Shown here: positions 5,919-12,525 of the stretch, in pieces
How the letters are laid out: every line of letters starts with the position of its first letter
How positions within the stretch are numbered: the stretch's first letter is position 1
NCBI GenBank assembly: GCA_002389055.1
Contig: DGNT01000156.1
Location: 6,003 to 19,288 of the forward strand
Origin: Alcanivorax sp. UBA4485
GTDB lineage: Bacteria > Pseudomonadota > Gammaproteobacteria > Pseudomonadales > Alcanivoracaceae
Direction of reading: 5' to 3'
Length of the DNA: 13,286 nucleotides
Made by a program: the position numbers and the translations under genes
Notes under the pieces: generated by a model
Databases searched by the model: none
The model's input: only the letters and a program-made list of their open reading frames with translations
Told to the model about the DNA's origin: nothing

Positions 5919-6078
5919 TTGACAGTTGATAGTGGATAGTTGATAGCGACGCGGGCAACGCCCGCGGAGCCCGACAACAAAGAGGCCGCGCCCAAACCTT
6001 GGGCGCGGCCTCTTCGCTTCAATGCGCCGAAAACTTCAATCGCGCAGCTATCAACTGTCAACTATCAACTATCAACTA
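5916..6078. repeat. 163-bp nested palindrome built from GTTGATA-type heptamers
   Basis: The outer arms (5916-5947 and 6047-6078, 32 bp each) are inverted copies matching at 29 of 32 positions. Each arm is a run of four 7-bp units such as GTTGACA, GTTGATA and GTGGATA. Inside are a 7-bp hairpin (CGCGGGC/GCCCGCG, 5950-5966) and a 16-bp perfect hairpin (5980-6014). Between the inner hairpin and the right arm the motif CTTCAAT occurs twice. The element runs from the maoC stop codon to two bases before the fmdB stop, filling the gap between these convergent genes. It looks like an extragenic palindromic or MITE-like unit; no transposase is seen. Confidence 0.75.
5980..6014. terminator. Strong bidirectional hairpin between maoC and fmdB
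   Basis: A perfect 16-bp inverted repeat (5980-5995 and 5999-6014) encloses a 3-base loop, ACC. The stem begins AAGAGGCCGCG and is very GC-rich. On the + strand it is followed by TCTTCGCTTC (overlapping the stem end), so the T tract is poor. The convergent placement fits a shared terminator for maoC and the long amide operon, but it is also the core of the larger palindrome at 5916-6078. Confidence 0.65.
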
Positions 6079-6080
6079 AC

Positions 6081-6413
6081 TCAGTGGCTGATCATCCAGG
6101 GTCGGGCCGAGGGAAACATCTTATTGCCTTCGGCGGTGTAGAAGACCTTGGGTTTGTGGCGTTCGTGGTGGCAGCAGCCTTGCTCCTTCTCCGAGTGCGA
6201 GTTGCCGCGGCGCGGTTCGTGGCGGGCCCGTTCGTTGCGCTCGAAGGCCGAGCGTCGCTCCGGGGCCATGTCCAGGACCTCCGGGGCGACCAGAATGACC
6301 CGCGCGGACAGCACGCCGCAGGTGGGGCAGGGGCAGGTTTCCCCGGACGCCTGCACCGGCACCAGCTCGTGGAACAGGCCGTGGTCGGTGCATTTATAGT
6401 CGTACAGCGGCAT
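6081..6413 (-). CDS. fmdB: FmdB-type zinc-ribbon protein
   Basis: This 110-aa protein starts MPLYDYKC, the hallmark of the FmdB zinc-ribbon family. Likely metal ligands are Cys8, His11, Cys29 and Cys32, so the first knuckle is CxxH where most family members have CxxC. The C-terminal half is Arg/Glu-rich with a CCHHERH cluster and ends PSARPWMISH. In Methylophilus methylotrophus, FmdB is encoded with formamidase FmdA and was proposed to regulate the formamide genes; the molecular role is not settled. The start has GGGGAGGG (6421-6428) seven bases upstream, overlapping the fmdA stop, and is 14 bp from fmdA. It is the last gene of the amide operon, followed by the palindrome at 5916-6078. Confidence 0.9.
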   Translation of the reverse strand: MPLYDYKCTDHGLFHELVPVQASGETCPCPTCGVLSARVILVAPEVLDMAPERRSAFERNERARHEPRRGNSHSEKEQGCCHHERHKPKVFYTAEGNKMFPSARPWMISH

Positions 6414-6427
6414 GGTGGCGCCCTCCC

Positions 6428-7657
6428 CTATTTATCCTTGGCCAACGGCACGTCGGTGCTGCCGGCAACGCTGTGTTGCGGGCCGTCGACGCCGGGCTTG
6501 AGATCGAAGTCGAAGATGTCGGTGGGCAGCCACAAGGTGGCGCAGGCGTTGGGCACGTCCACCACCCCGCTGATGTGGCCCTGCACCGGCGCGCAGCCGA
6601 GCAGCGAATAGGCCTGGGCGCCGGTATAGCCGAACTTCTTCAGGTACTCGATGGCGTTGAGGCACGCCTGACGGTAGGCGATGTGCACGTCCAGGTAGTG
6701 TTGCTTGCCCTGCTCGTCCACGGAGATGCCTTCGAAGATCAGGTAGTCGTCGTACTTGGGCGCGATCTTGCTGGGTTTGAAGATCGGGTTCTTGATCGCG
6801 TACTTCTCCATGCCGCCCTTGATCAGGCTGACGCGCATGTGAATCCAGCCGGCCATTTCGATGGCGCCACAGAAAGTGATCTCGCCGTCGCCCTGGCTGA
6901 AGTGCAGGTCGCCCACGGACAGGCCGGCGTCTTTGACATACACCGGAAAGTAGATCTGCGAGCCGCGCGACAGGTCCTTGATGTCGCAGTTGCCGCCGTG
7001 CTCCCGGGGCGGTACGGTGCGCGCGCCCTCGGCGGCGGCCGCCGCTTTCTCGTTGCCCTTGAGCTTGCCCATATGGGCGGTATCGGCGTACGGCAGGTTG
7101 ACCAGCCCGGGCACGCGGTCCGGCTCGGTGTCATAGAGTTCTTTTTCGCGGGTGTTCCATTCGTTGAGCATGTCCTTGGACGGCAGGCAGCCGATCAGCC
7201 CCGGGTGGATCAGGCCGGCGAATTCGACGCCGGGGATGTGCCGGGACTTGGTGAACATGCCGTTGAAATCCCAGATGGTTTTCTGGGCTTCGGGGAAATG
7301 TTCGGTGAGAAAGCCGCCGCCGTTCTGCTTGGAGAAGAAGCCATTGAAGCCCCACTGGCTTTCCTCGAAGGTGCCGATATCGAGAATATCCACCACCAGC
7401 AAATCGCCGGGCTCGGCGCCTTCCACGCCCACCGGGCCGGACAGGAAGTGCACCTGGGTGAGGTCCACGTCGCGCACGTCCTCGGCGTTGTCGTCGTTAT
7501 GGATCTGACCGCCGGTCCAGTCGTGGCATTCAACGATAAAGTCGTCACCGGGTTTGACCATCGCCGCCATGGGAATGTCGGGATGCCAGCGGTTGTGCAC
7601 CATATCGTTGTCGTAGGGAGAAGTGTCGAGATCGATTTTAATGATGGTCTCAGCCAT
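6428..7657 (-). CDS. fmdA: FmdA formamidase (acetamidase/formamidase family)
   Basis: This 409-aa cytoplasmic enzyme hydrolyses formamide, and often other short amides, to ammonia and the acid. It belongs to the acetamidase/formamidase family, unrelated in fold to AmiE. Length and sequence match Methylophilus-type FmdA (about 407 aa): IKIDLDTSPYDND, HNRWHPDIPMAAMV, ECHDWTGGQI, LSGPVGVEGAEPGDLLVVDI, AGLIHPGLIGCLPS, then HFSQGDGEITFCGAIEMAG, typical of the family. The ATG at 7657 is chosen because GGAGG (7668-7672) lies ten bases upstream and it matches the family start; the frame stays open to 7735, but the 26 extra residues do not look related. It follows amiB after a 123-bp gap with a palindrome, and fmdB follows at 14 bp. 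Confidence 0.95.
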   Translation of the reverse strand: MAETIIKIDLDTSPYDNDMVHNRWHPDIPMAAMVKPGDDFIVECHDWTGGQIHNDDNAEDVRDVDLTQVHFLSGPVGVEGAEPGDLLVVDILDIGTFEESQWGFNGFFSKQNGGGFLTEHFPEAQKTIWDFNGMFTKSRHIPGVEFAGLIHPGLIGCLPSKDMLNEWNTREKELYDTEPDRVPGLVNLPYADTAHMGKLKGNEKAAAAAEGARTVPPREHGGNCDIKDLSRGSQIYFPVYVKDAGLSVGDLHFSQGDGEITFCGAIEMAGWIHMRVSLIKGGMEKYAIKNPIFKPSKIAPKYDDYLIFEGISVDEQGKQHYLDVHIAYRQACLNAIEYLKKFGYTGAQAYSLLGCAPVQGHISGVVDVPNACATLWLPTDIFDFDLKPGVDGPQHSVAGSTDVPLAKDK

Positions 7658-7756
7658 GGTGTCGGTTCCTCCAGTTTTTCGGGCAAGCGTGATTCCGTGG
7701 GTTTGAATATCGGTGATCGGCGTGCCGTCCACCATTCGCGAAAAGGCCCCGGCGAC

Positions 7757-7772
7757 TACGTCAGATGACGTA
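7757..7772. promoter_or_regulatory. Perfect 16-bp palindrome upstream of fmdA (candidate operator)
   Basis: TACGTCA-GA-TGACGTA is a perfect inverted repeat with 7-bp arms and a 2-bp centre. It lies 100 bp before the fmdA start and 8 bp past the amiB stop, inside the only sizeable gap (123 bp) seen within the minus-strand operon. The shape fits a dimeric regulator's operator. It has too little GC and no T tract, so a terminator is unlikely. No regulator gene is present in the window, and the binding protein is unknown. Confidence 0.45.
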
Positions 7773-7780
7773 TTGCCCGG

Positions 7781-8839
7781 CTAACCGCCCACCGGCACCA
7801 CACTCAGCCGGTCACCGTCCAGCAGCGCCAGAAACGTGTCGTCGGCGGGACGGTCCAGCAGAGCCCGGGCGAGCGCCGGTTCCAGCTCGGCGCGCAGGCG
7901 GCGGGCAAGGTCCCGGGCACCGAAGCGGTCGTCATGGACGCGGCAAAGAAACTGCCGCGCGCTGTTGTCCAGCTCCAGACGGGCGCGCCGCCGGGCCAGA
8001 CGTTGATTGAGTTTGCCCAGCTCGATATCCAGCAGAGTGTCCAGCCAGGTGGCGTCGAGGCGCTGGAACGGCAGAACCCGGTCGATGCGGTTGATAAACT
8101 CCGGGTCGAAGTGACGATGCAGAGCGCGCTCGAGCACCCTATCCTCGCGGCGCGGTGAAAGACCCAGCCAGCGCCGCCAGCCGTGCTGAAAGCGGGCGCG
8201 GTAATCACCGGCTTCGCGGGCGCCCACGTTGCTGGTCATGAAAATCAGGGTGTTGCGGAAGTCGATGCTGCGGGTGCCGCCGGACAACAACAGCCGGCCG
8301 CTTTCCAGCACATTGAGCAACGAGCGGATCACTTCGGTGCTGGCTTTTTCCAGCTCGTCGAACAACACGATGCCCGGCTTGCTGAAACTCCCCTGAATCA
8401 GGTCCACGTCGAACAGAGTGTGCCCTTCCTTGCTGCCCACATAGCCTGGCGGGGCTCCGGTGAGCGCGGCGGCGTAGTGCTCCTGGGCCAGGGTGTTCAT
8501 ATCAATACGGCAGAAGCCGTCCGCGCGGCCGTGTATCGCTTCACTGATCAGCCGCACGGTTTCGGTTTTACCGACACCGGTGGGCCCCATGAACAGATTC
8601 ACCGCCAGCGGCCGGTGCGGGTCGCCGATGTCCGCCTTGACCACGCGCAGCATGTCTTCCATGGCATCCAGTACCGACGCCTGCCCGACAATACGGGCGC
8701 GCAGACGCGCCATTACCGCGTCCGGCTCGAACACAAAGCGCGGCGCGCGTTCCGGCCGGCTGGCCCGTTCTTCCCGCGCCAGCCGTTCCTGGTTTTCCTG
8801 CAGGCGGTCGTTGATAAAGGGCATGGCGGACTCAGGCAT
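7781..8839 (-). CDS. amiB: AmiB-like AAA+ ATPase (ClpB D2-type) of the amidase operon
   Basis: This 352-aa protein has one AAA+ module like the second ring of ClpA/ClpB. Visible motifs are GQASVLDAM, Walker A GPTGVGKT (85-92), pore-loop-like GAPPGYVG (128-135), Walker B IVLFDELEK (157-165), sensor-1 TSN (202-204), FDPEFINRID with the arginine finger Arg251, and sensor-2 GARDLARR (307-314). It lacks the Clp N-domain and D1 ring; only about 45 residues precede the AAA core. In P. aeruginosa, AmiB, a Clp-related ATPase, is encoded beside amiE; its function is unproven. The start at 8839 overlaps the amiE stop by 8 bp and follows AAGAGAAG closely; an in-frame ATG at 8824 is an alternative. It may remodel or assemble an amidase or transporter complex; this is inference. 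Confidence 0.88.
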   Translation of the reverse strand: MPESAMPFINDRLQENQERLAREERASRPERAPRFVFEPDAVMARLRARIVGQASVLDAMEDMLRVVKADIGDPHRPLAVNLFMGPTGVGKTETVRLISEAIHGRADGFCRIDMNTLAQEHYAAALTGAPPGYVGSKEGHTLFDVDLIQGSFSKPGIVLFDELEKASTEVIRSLLNVLESGRLLLSGGTRSIDFRNTLIFMTSNVGAREAGDYRARFQHGWRRWLGLSPRREDRVLERALHRHFDPEFINRIDRVLPFQRLDATWLDTLLDIELGKLNQRLARRRARLELDNSARQFLCRVHDDRFGARDLARRLRAELEPALARALLDRPADDTFLALLDGDRLSVVPVGG

Positions 8840-9872
8840 TCTTCTCTTTACCGTCCACCGGCAAATCCTTCACCGGGCAATCCGCCACCCCCACGGTGGT
8901 ACGGGTCATGGCCTCCACGTTTTCCTGGGCTTTCTGGGCGTCCATCACCCAGGTGCGGTAGAACTCGAACGGGCAGTCCGCGATGCCTTTGTCGCCGTCA
9001 CCGGAATCGTGAATGCCGGTGTAGCCCCGGTGCAGCAGTTTGAACAGGTGGTTCTGGGACTGGTCGTTGGCGCGCGCGTCGCGGATCTGGCTGATCGAGA
9101 GCTGGGCGTACTGAATGCCCATTTCCTCTTCGCCGCACTCGCCGAGCGTGCGCCCGTCGAAGCCGATAATCGACGAGTGCCCGAAGTAGGAATACACCCC
9201 GTCGAAGCCGGCGGCGTTGGCCACCGCCACATAGCAGTTGTTGGCCCAGGCCATGCTCTTGGACATCATCACCTGCTGTTCCTTGGCCGGGTACATATAA
9301 CCCTGGCAGCGCACGATCAGCTCGGCGCCTTTCATGGCGCAGTCGCGCCAGATTTCCGGATAGTTGCCATCATCGCAGATGATCAGGCTGAGCTTCATGC
9401 CCTTGGGGCCTTCGGTGACATAGGTGGTGTCGCCGGGGTACCAGCCTTCAATAGGGCACCAGGGGATGCACTTGCGGTACTTCTGCACCACCTCGCCCTG
9501 GTCGTTGATCAACACCAGGGTGTTATAAGGGGCTTTGTGCGGGTGCTCCTCGTGGCGCTCGCCGGTGAGCGAGAACACGCCCCAGGTTTTCGCTTCCCGG
9601 CAGGCGGCGGAAAAGATAGCGGTTTCGTCGCCGGGCACGGTGGCGGCGGTGTCCATCATCTCGTCCGGGTCGTACATGATGCCCATGGTGCTGTATTCCG
9701 GGAACACCACCAGGTCCATGCCCGGCAGGCCCACCTTCATGCCTTTGATCATCTCGGCGATGGCGCGGGCGTTGTCGAGCACCTCGGCGCGGCTGTGCAG
9801 GCGCGGCATCTTGTAGTTGACCACCGCCACCCCGACGGTATCGCTGCTGCTGGAAATATCACCGTGTCGCAT
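8832..9872 (-). CDS. amiE: AmiE aliphatic amidase
   Basis: This 346-aa cytoplasmic nitrilase-superfamily enzyme hydrolyses short aliphatic amides such as acetamide and propionamide to ammonia and the acid. The sequence is close to the P. aeruginosa enzyme from the first residues (MRHGDISSSSDTVGVAVVNY) to the C-terminus, as I recall that protein. The catalytic residues fall at the same numbers: Glu59 (FPEYS), Lys134 (KYRK), Glu142 (IEGWYPG) and Cys166 (LIICDDGNYPE). Length is as usual (about 346). GAGGAG lies just before the ATG. It sits 30 bp downstream of urtE and overlaps amiB, so it is part of the transporter operon rather than an amiEBCRS operon with its own AmiC/AmiR control. Those regulators are not in the window. 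Confidence 0.98.
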   Translation of the reverse strand: MRHGDISSSSDTVGVAVVNYKMPRLHSRAEVLDNARAIAEMIKGMKVGLPGMDLVVFPEYSTMGIMYDPDEMMDTAATVPGDETAIFSAACREAKTWGVFSLTGERHEEHPHKAPYNTLVLINDQGEVVQKYRKCIPWCPIEGWYPGDTTYVTEGPKGMKLSLIICDDGNYPEIWRDCAMKGAELIVRCQGYMYPAKEQQVMMSKSMAWANNCYVAVANAAGFDGVYSYFGHSSIIGFDGRTLGECGEEEMGIQYAQLSISQIRDARANDQSQNHLFKLLHRGYTGIHDSGDGDKGIADCPFEFYRTWVMDAQKAQENVEAMTRTTVGVADCPVKDLPVDGKEKNA

Positions 9873-9902
9873 AACCTTGCTCCTCGCTCTCGTTTAGCGT
9901 GT

Positions 9903-10592
9903 TCAGACCGCCAGATAGCTGGCGATCTTGTTCTGGTCGGCGTCCTGTTTGTCTTCCTGGTGAACGATGTCGCCCTTCTCGATCACCAGAATCCGGTCGG
10001 CGATCTCCATCACGAAGCTGAGCACCTGCTCGGACACCACGATGGACAGGCCGCGCTCGTCGCGGATGCGTTTCAAGGTGCGCGCCATCTCCTGAATGAT
10101 GGAGGGCTGAATACCCTCGGTGGGCTCATCCAGCAGCAGCACCTTGGGGCGGGTGGCCAGGGCGCGGGCGATGGCCAGTTGCTGCTGCTGACCACCGGAC
10201 AGATTGCCGCCGCGCCGGTGCTGCATTTCTTCCAGCACCGGAAACAGCTCATAGAGATCGCGGGGCACTTTCTTTTCGCCCACCGCGGCCAGACCGGTTT
10301 CGATGTTTTCGCGCACCGTGAGGGCGGGGAAGATCATCCGCCCCTGGGGCACGAAACCGAGCCCGGCGCGCACCCGCTGAAAGCTTTTCATGGCGCTTAT
10401 ATCGGTGTTGTTCAGGGACACGCTGCCGCCGCGGCTGGGGGTCATGCCGATCAGCGACTTCATCAGCGTGGTTTTGCCCATGCCGTTGCGCCCCACCACC
10501 GCGACGATCTCGTTGTCGTTCACGTCCAGATTCAGGTCGCGGATGATGGTGCTCTGGCCATAGGCCACGGAGTGATTGGAAACCTTCAGCAT
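9903..10592 (-). CDS. urtE: Urea/amide ABC transporter ATP-binding protein UrtE
   Basis: This 229-aa ATPase of a branched-chain-amino-acid-type (HAAT) ABC importer is the LivF/UrtE-like subunit. Motifs are Walker A GRNGMGKTT (34-42), Q-loop region VPQGRMIFP, signature LSGGQQQQ (131-138) and Walker B VLLLDEP (151-157) followed by TEGIQPSII. The switch position reads SEQ (187-189), with Gln instead of His, as is usual for LivF/UrtE. GFVPQGRMIFPALTV and LLLDEPTEGIQPSII are typical of UrtE. Its start is 2 bp after the urtD stop. Whether the natural substrate is urea or short amides cannot be read from this subunit; the downstream amidases favour amides. Confidence 0.93.
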   Translation of the reverse strand: MLKVSNHSVAYGQSTIIRDLNLDVNDNEIVAVVGRNGMGKTTLMKSLIGMTPSRGGSVSLNNTDISAMKSFQRVRAGLGFVPQGRMIFPALTVRENIETGLAAVGEKKVPRDLYELFPVLEEMQHRRGGNLSGGQQQQLAIARALATRPKVLLLDEPTEGIQPSIIQEMARTLKRIRDERGLSIVVSEQVLSFVMEIADRILVIEKGDIVHQEDKQDADQNKIASYLAV

Positions 10593-10594
10593 GA

Positions 10595-11344
10595 TCAGTG
10601 CCCCAAGTAGACTTCGATGACTTTCGGGTCTTTCTTCACATGGTCGATGGAGCCTTCCGAGAGCACCTTGCCCTGGTGCATCACCGTGACCCGGTCGGCG
10701 ATGTCGCCGACGAACTGCATGTCGTGCTCGATCACCAGCACGGTGTGGTCACGGGTGATCACGCGCAGCAGCTCGGCGGTCTTTTTGCGTTCCGCCACCG
10801 ACATGCCGGCCACCGGTTCGTCTAGCATCAGCAGGTCCGGCTTCTGAATCAGCAGCATGCCGATCTCCAGCCACTGCTTCTGACCGTGGCTGAGCAGCCC
10901 CGCCGGCTCGTTGAGCTGGTCGCTCAGGAAGATGGTGTCGGCGATGCTTTCCACCGCTTCGATCACCGCCGTGTCCCGCTTGAAGGCCAGCGCCCCCATC
11001 ACCGTGTGACCCTGCGGGTAAGAGACTTCCAGGTTCTCGAACACGGTCAGGTCCTCGAACACCGAAGGGTTCTGGAATTTCCGCCCCACCCCGGCGTGGA
11101 CGATCTGGTGCTCCTTCATTTTGGTAAGCTCCTTGCCGCCGAAACGGATCGAGCCCTGGGTGGCGCGGGTCTTGCCGCAGATCAGATCCAGCACCGTGGT
11201 TTTACCGGCCCCATTGGGGCCGATGATCACGCGGATCTCCTTGGGGTCGAGATAGAAGGACAGGTCGTCCACCGCTTTGAAGCCGTCGAAAGACACCGTC
11301 AAACCTTCCACGGCGAGCAGGAAGTTTTCCTTTTGCGCATTCAT
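10595..11344 (-). CDS. urtD: Urea/amide ABC transporter ATP-binding protein UrtD
   Basis: This 249-aa LivG/UrtD-like ATPase pairs with UrtE. Motifs are Walker A GPNGAGKTT (42-50), Q-loop region RKFQNPSVFEDLTVFENLEVS, signature LSHGQKQ (151-157), Walker B LLMLDEP (171-177) followed by VAGMSVAE, and H-loop VIEHDM (His207). LSHGQKQWLEIGM in place of the usual LSGGQ is characteristic of UrtD. The start ATG shares its first base with the urtC stop (TGATG), which indicates translational coupling. The order urtB-C-D-E is the standard one for this importer. Confidence 0.94.
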   Translation of the reverse strand: MNAQKENFLLAVEGLTVSFDGFKAVDDLSFYLDPKEIRVIIGPNGAGKTTVLDLICGKTRATQGSIRFGGKELTKMKEHQIVHAGVGRKFQNPSVFEDLTVFENLEVSYPQGHTVMGALAFKRDTAVIEAVESIADTIFLSDQLNEPAGLLSHGQKQWLEIGMLLIQKPDLLMLDEPVAGMSVAERKKTAELLRVITRDHTVLVIEHDMQFVGDIADRVTVMHQGKVLSEGSIDHVKKDPKVIEVYLGH

Positions 11345-12516
11345 CAGGGTTTCTCCGCGCTGAGTTGATCGGAGGCCGGCGCCGGCGCTTGCGGCGCGGC
11401 GTCATCGTCCTTGTCCAGGTACTTGCCAATCACCGGCAAGCGTTTCTCCAGCGGCATGATGTAACGCTCATAGAGACCGGCCAGACCGTTGGGAAAGGCC
11501 AGCACCACGCCGATAAACAGCGCCCCCATGGCATAGGGCCAGAGTTCCGGGAAGGATTCGGAAAAGCCGCTTTTCGCCGCGTTCACCAGCAGCGCGCCGT
11601 ACACGCCGCCGAGCAGGGAGTAACGCCCGCCCAGCGCGCAGAACACCACCATCTCGATGGACGGCACGATGCCCACGAACGACGGCGACATGAAGCCCAC
11701 CTGCAGGGTGAACAGCGCACCGCCGATGCCCGCCAGGCCGGCGGCCAGGCAGAACACGAAGACCTTGAACGAGGCCACGTCGTAGCCGGAGAAACGCACC
11801 CGGGTCTCCTGGTCGCGCATCGCCACCAGAATCCGCCCCAGCTTGGCGTTCTGGACATGACGGCAGACGAATAAACTGAGAAACAGCAGACCCACGCAGA
11901 CAAAGTAAAGCGTCGACTTGGCGGCGTCGGTGCGGATATTCCAGCCCATCAGGGTTTGCAGATCGGTGATGCCGTTGACGCCGCCGGTGAGGCCCTGCTG
12001 ACCGATGATCAGGATGGTCAGAATGGCGGCGATCGCCTGGGTGATAATGGCGAAGTAAACGCCGCCCACGCGGCGTTTGAACATCGCCACGCCAATGATC
12101 AAGGCCAGCAGCACCGGCACCGCGATCACCGCGATCAGGGTGAACGAGAAGCTGTGGAACGGCTGCCAGAACGCCGGCAGCTCGGTGATCTGGTTCCAGT
12201 CCATAAAATCCGGGATCCCCGGCGTCGACTGATGCTTGGTGGCCTCCGGGGTGGACGCCTCGAGCTTCAGGAACATGGCCATGCAGTAGCCGCCCAGGCC
12301 GAAAAACACGCCCTGGCCGAGGCTGAGAATGCCGGCCTTGCCCCAGCACATCACCAGACCGACGGCGGCGAACGCGTAGGTGAGGTACTTGCCCACCATG
12401 TTGAGGCGGAAGGGATCGAGCAGCAGCGGCAGCGCCACCACCAGCAGCAAAGCCAGCAACAGGTAGTAGATGCCTTCCCGGGAAGTCAGCCATTGAAGGG
12501 GAGAGTTGGTTTTCAT
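11344..12516 (-). CDS. urtC: Urea/amide ABC transporter permease UrtC
   Basis: This 390-aa integral membrane protein is the LivM/UrtC-like permease that pairs with UrtB. Many hydrophobic segments are visible. Typical motifs are CWGKAGILSLGQGVFFGLGGYCMAM near the N-terminus, the polar loop with DFMDWNQITELPAFW that is usual in UrtC, ITQAIAAILTILIIGQQGLTGGVNGIT, VAMRDQETRVRFSGYDVASFK (the ATPase-coupling EAA-like loop) and GRYSLLGGVYGALLVN. The C-terminal tail of about 40 residues is charged, then Ala/Pro-rich. The ATG at 12516 is chosen because AGGAG, within the urtB stop region, lies seven bases upstream; the adjacent GTG at 12519 is only four bases from it. Confidence 0.94.
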   Translation of the reverse strand: MKTNSPLQWLTSREGIYYLLLALLLVVALPLLLDPFRLNMVGKYLTYAFAAVGLVMCWGKAGILSLGQGVFFGLGGYCMAMFLKLEASTPEATKHQSTPGIPDFMDWNQITELPAFWQPFHSFSFTLIAVIAVPVLLALIIGVAMFKRRVGGVYFAIITQAIAAILTILIIGQQGLTGGVNGITDLQTLMGWNIRTDAAKSTLYFVCVGLLFLSLFVCRHVQNAKLGRILVAMRDQETRVRFSGYDVASFKVFVFCLAAGLAGIGGALFTLQVGFMSPSFVGIVPSIEMVVFCALGGRYSLLGGVYGALLVNAAKSGFSESFPELWPYAMGALFIGVVLAFPNGLAGLYERYIMPLEKRLPVIGKYLDKDDDAAPQAPAPASDQLSAEKP

Positions 12517-12525
12517 CACGGACTC

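Noticed and set aside
5916..6078. Heptamer arrays considered as a CRISPR array or attachment site
   Set aside because: Units are 7 bp with no unique spacers and no cas, integrase or tRNA gene nearby.
7658..7735. 26-residue N-terminal extension of fmdA
   Set aside because: The inner ATG has GGAGG ten bases upstream and fits the family length; the extension covers that ribosome site.
6473..7768. 431-codon open frame on the + strand opposite fmdA
   Set aside because: It is antisense to a full-length FmdA with good ribosome binding site and family motifs, so it is a shadow.
8493..10610. 705-codon open frame on the + strand
   Set aside because: It runs antisense across amiB, amiE and urtE, three well-matched genes with intact motifs. 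The product has no recognisable domain. Long antisense frames are normal in GC-rich coding DNA.
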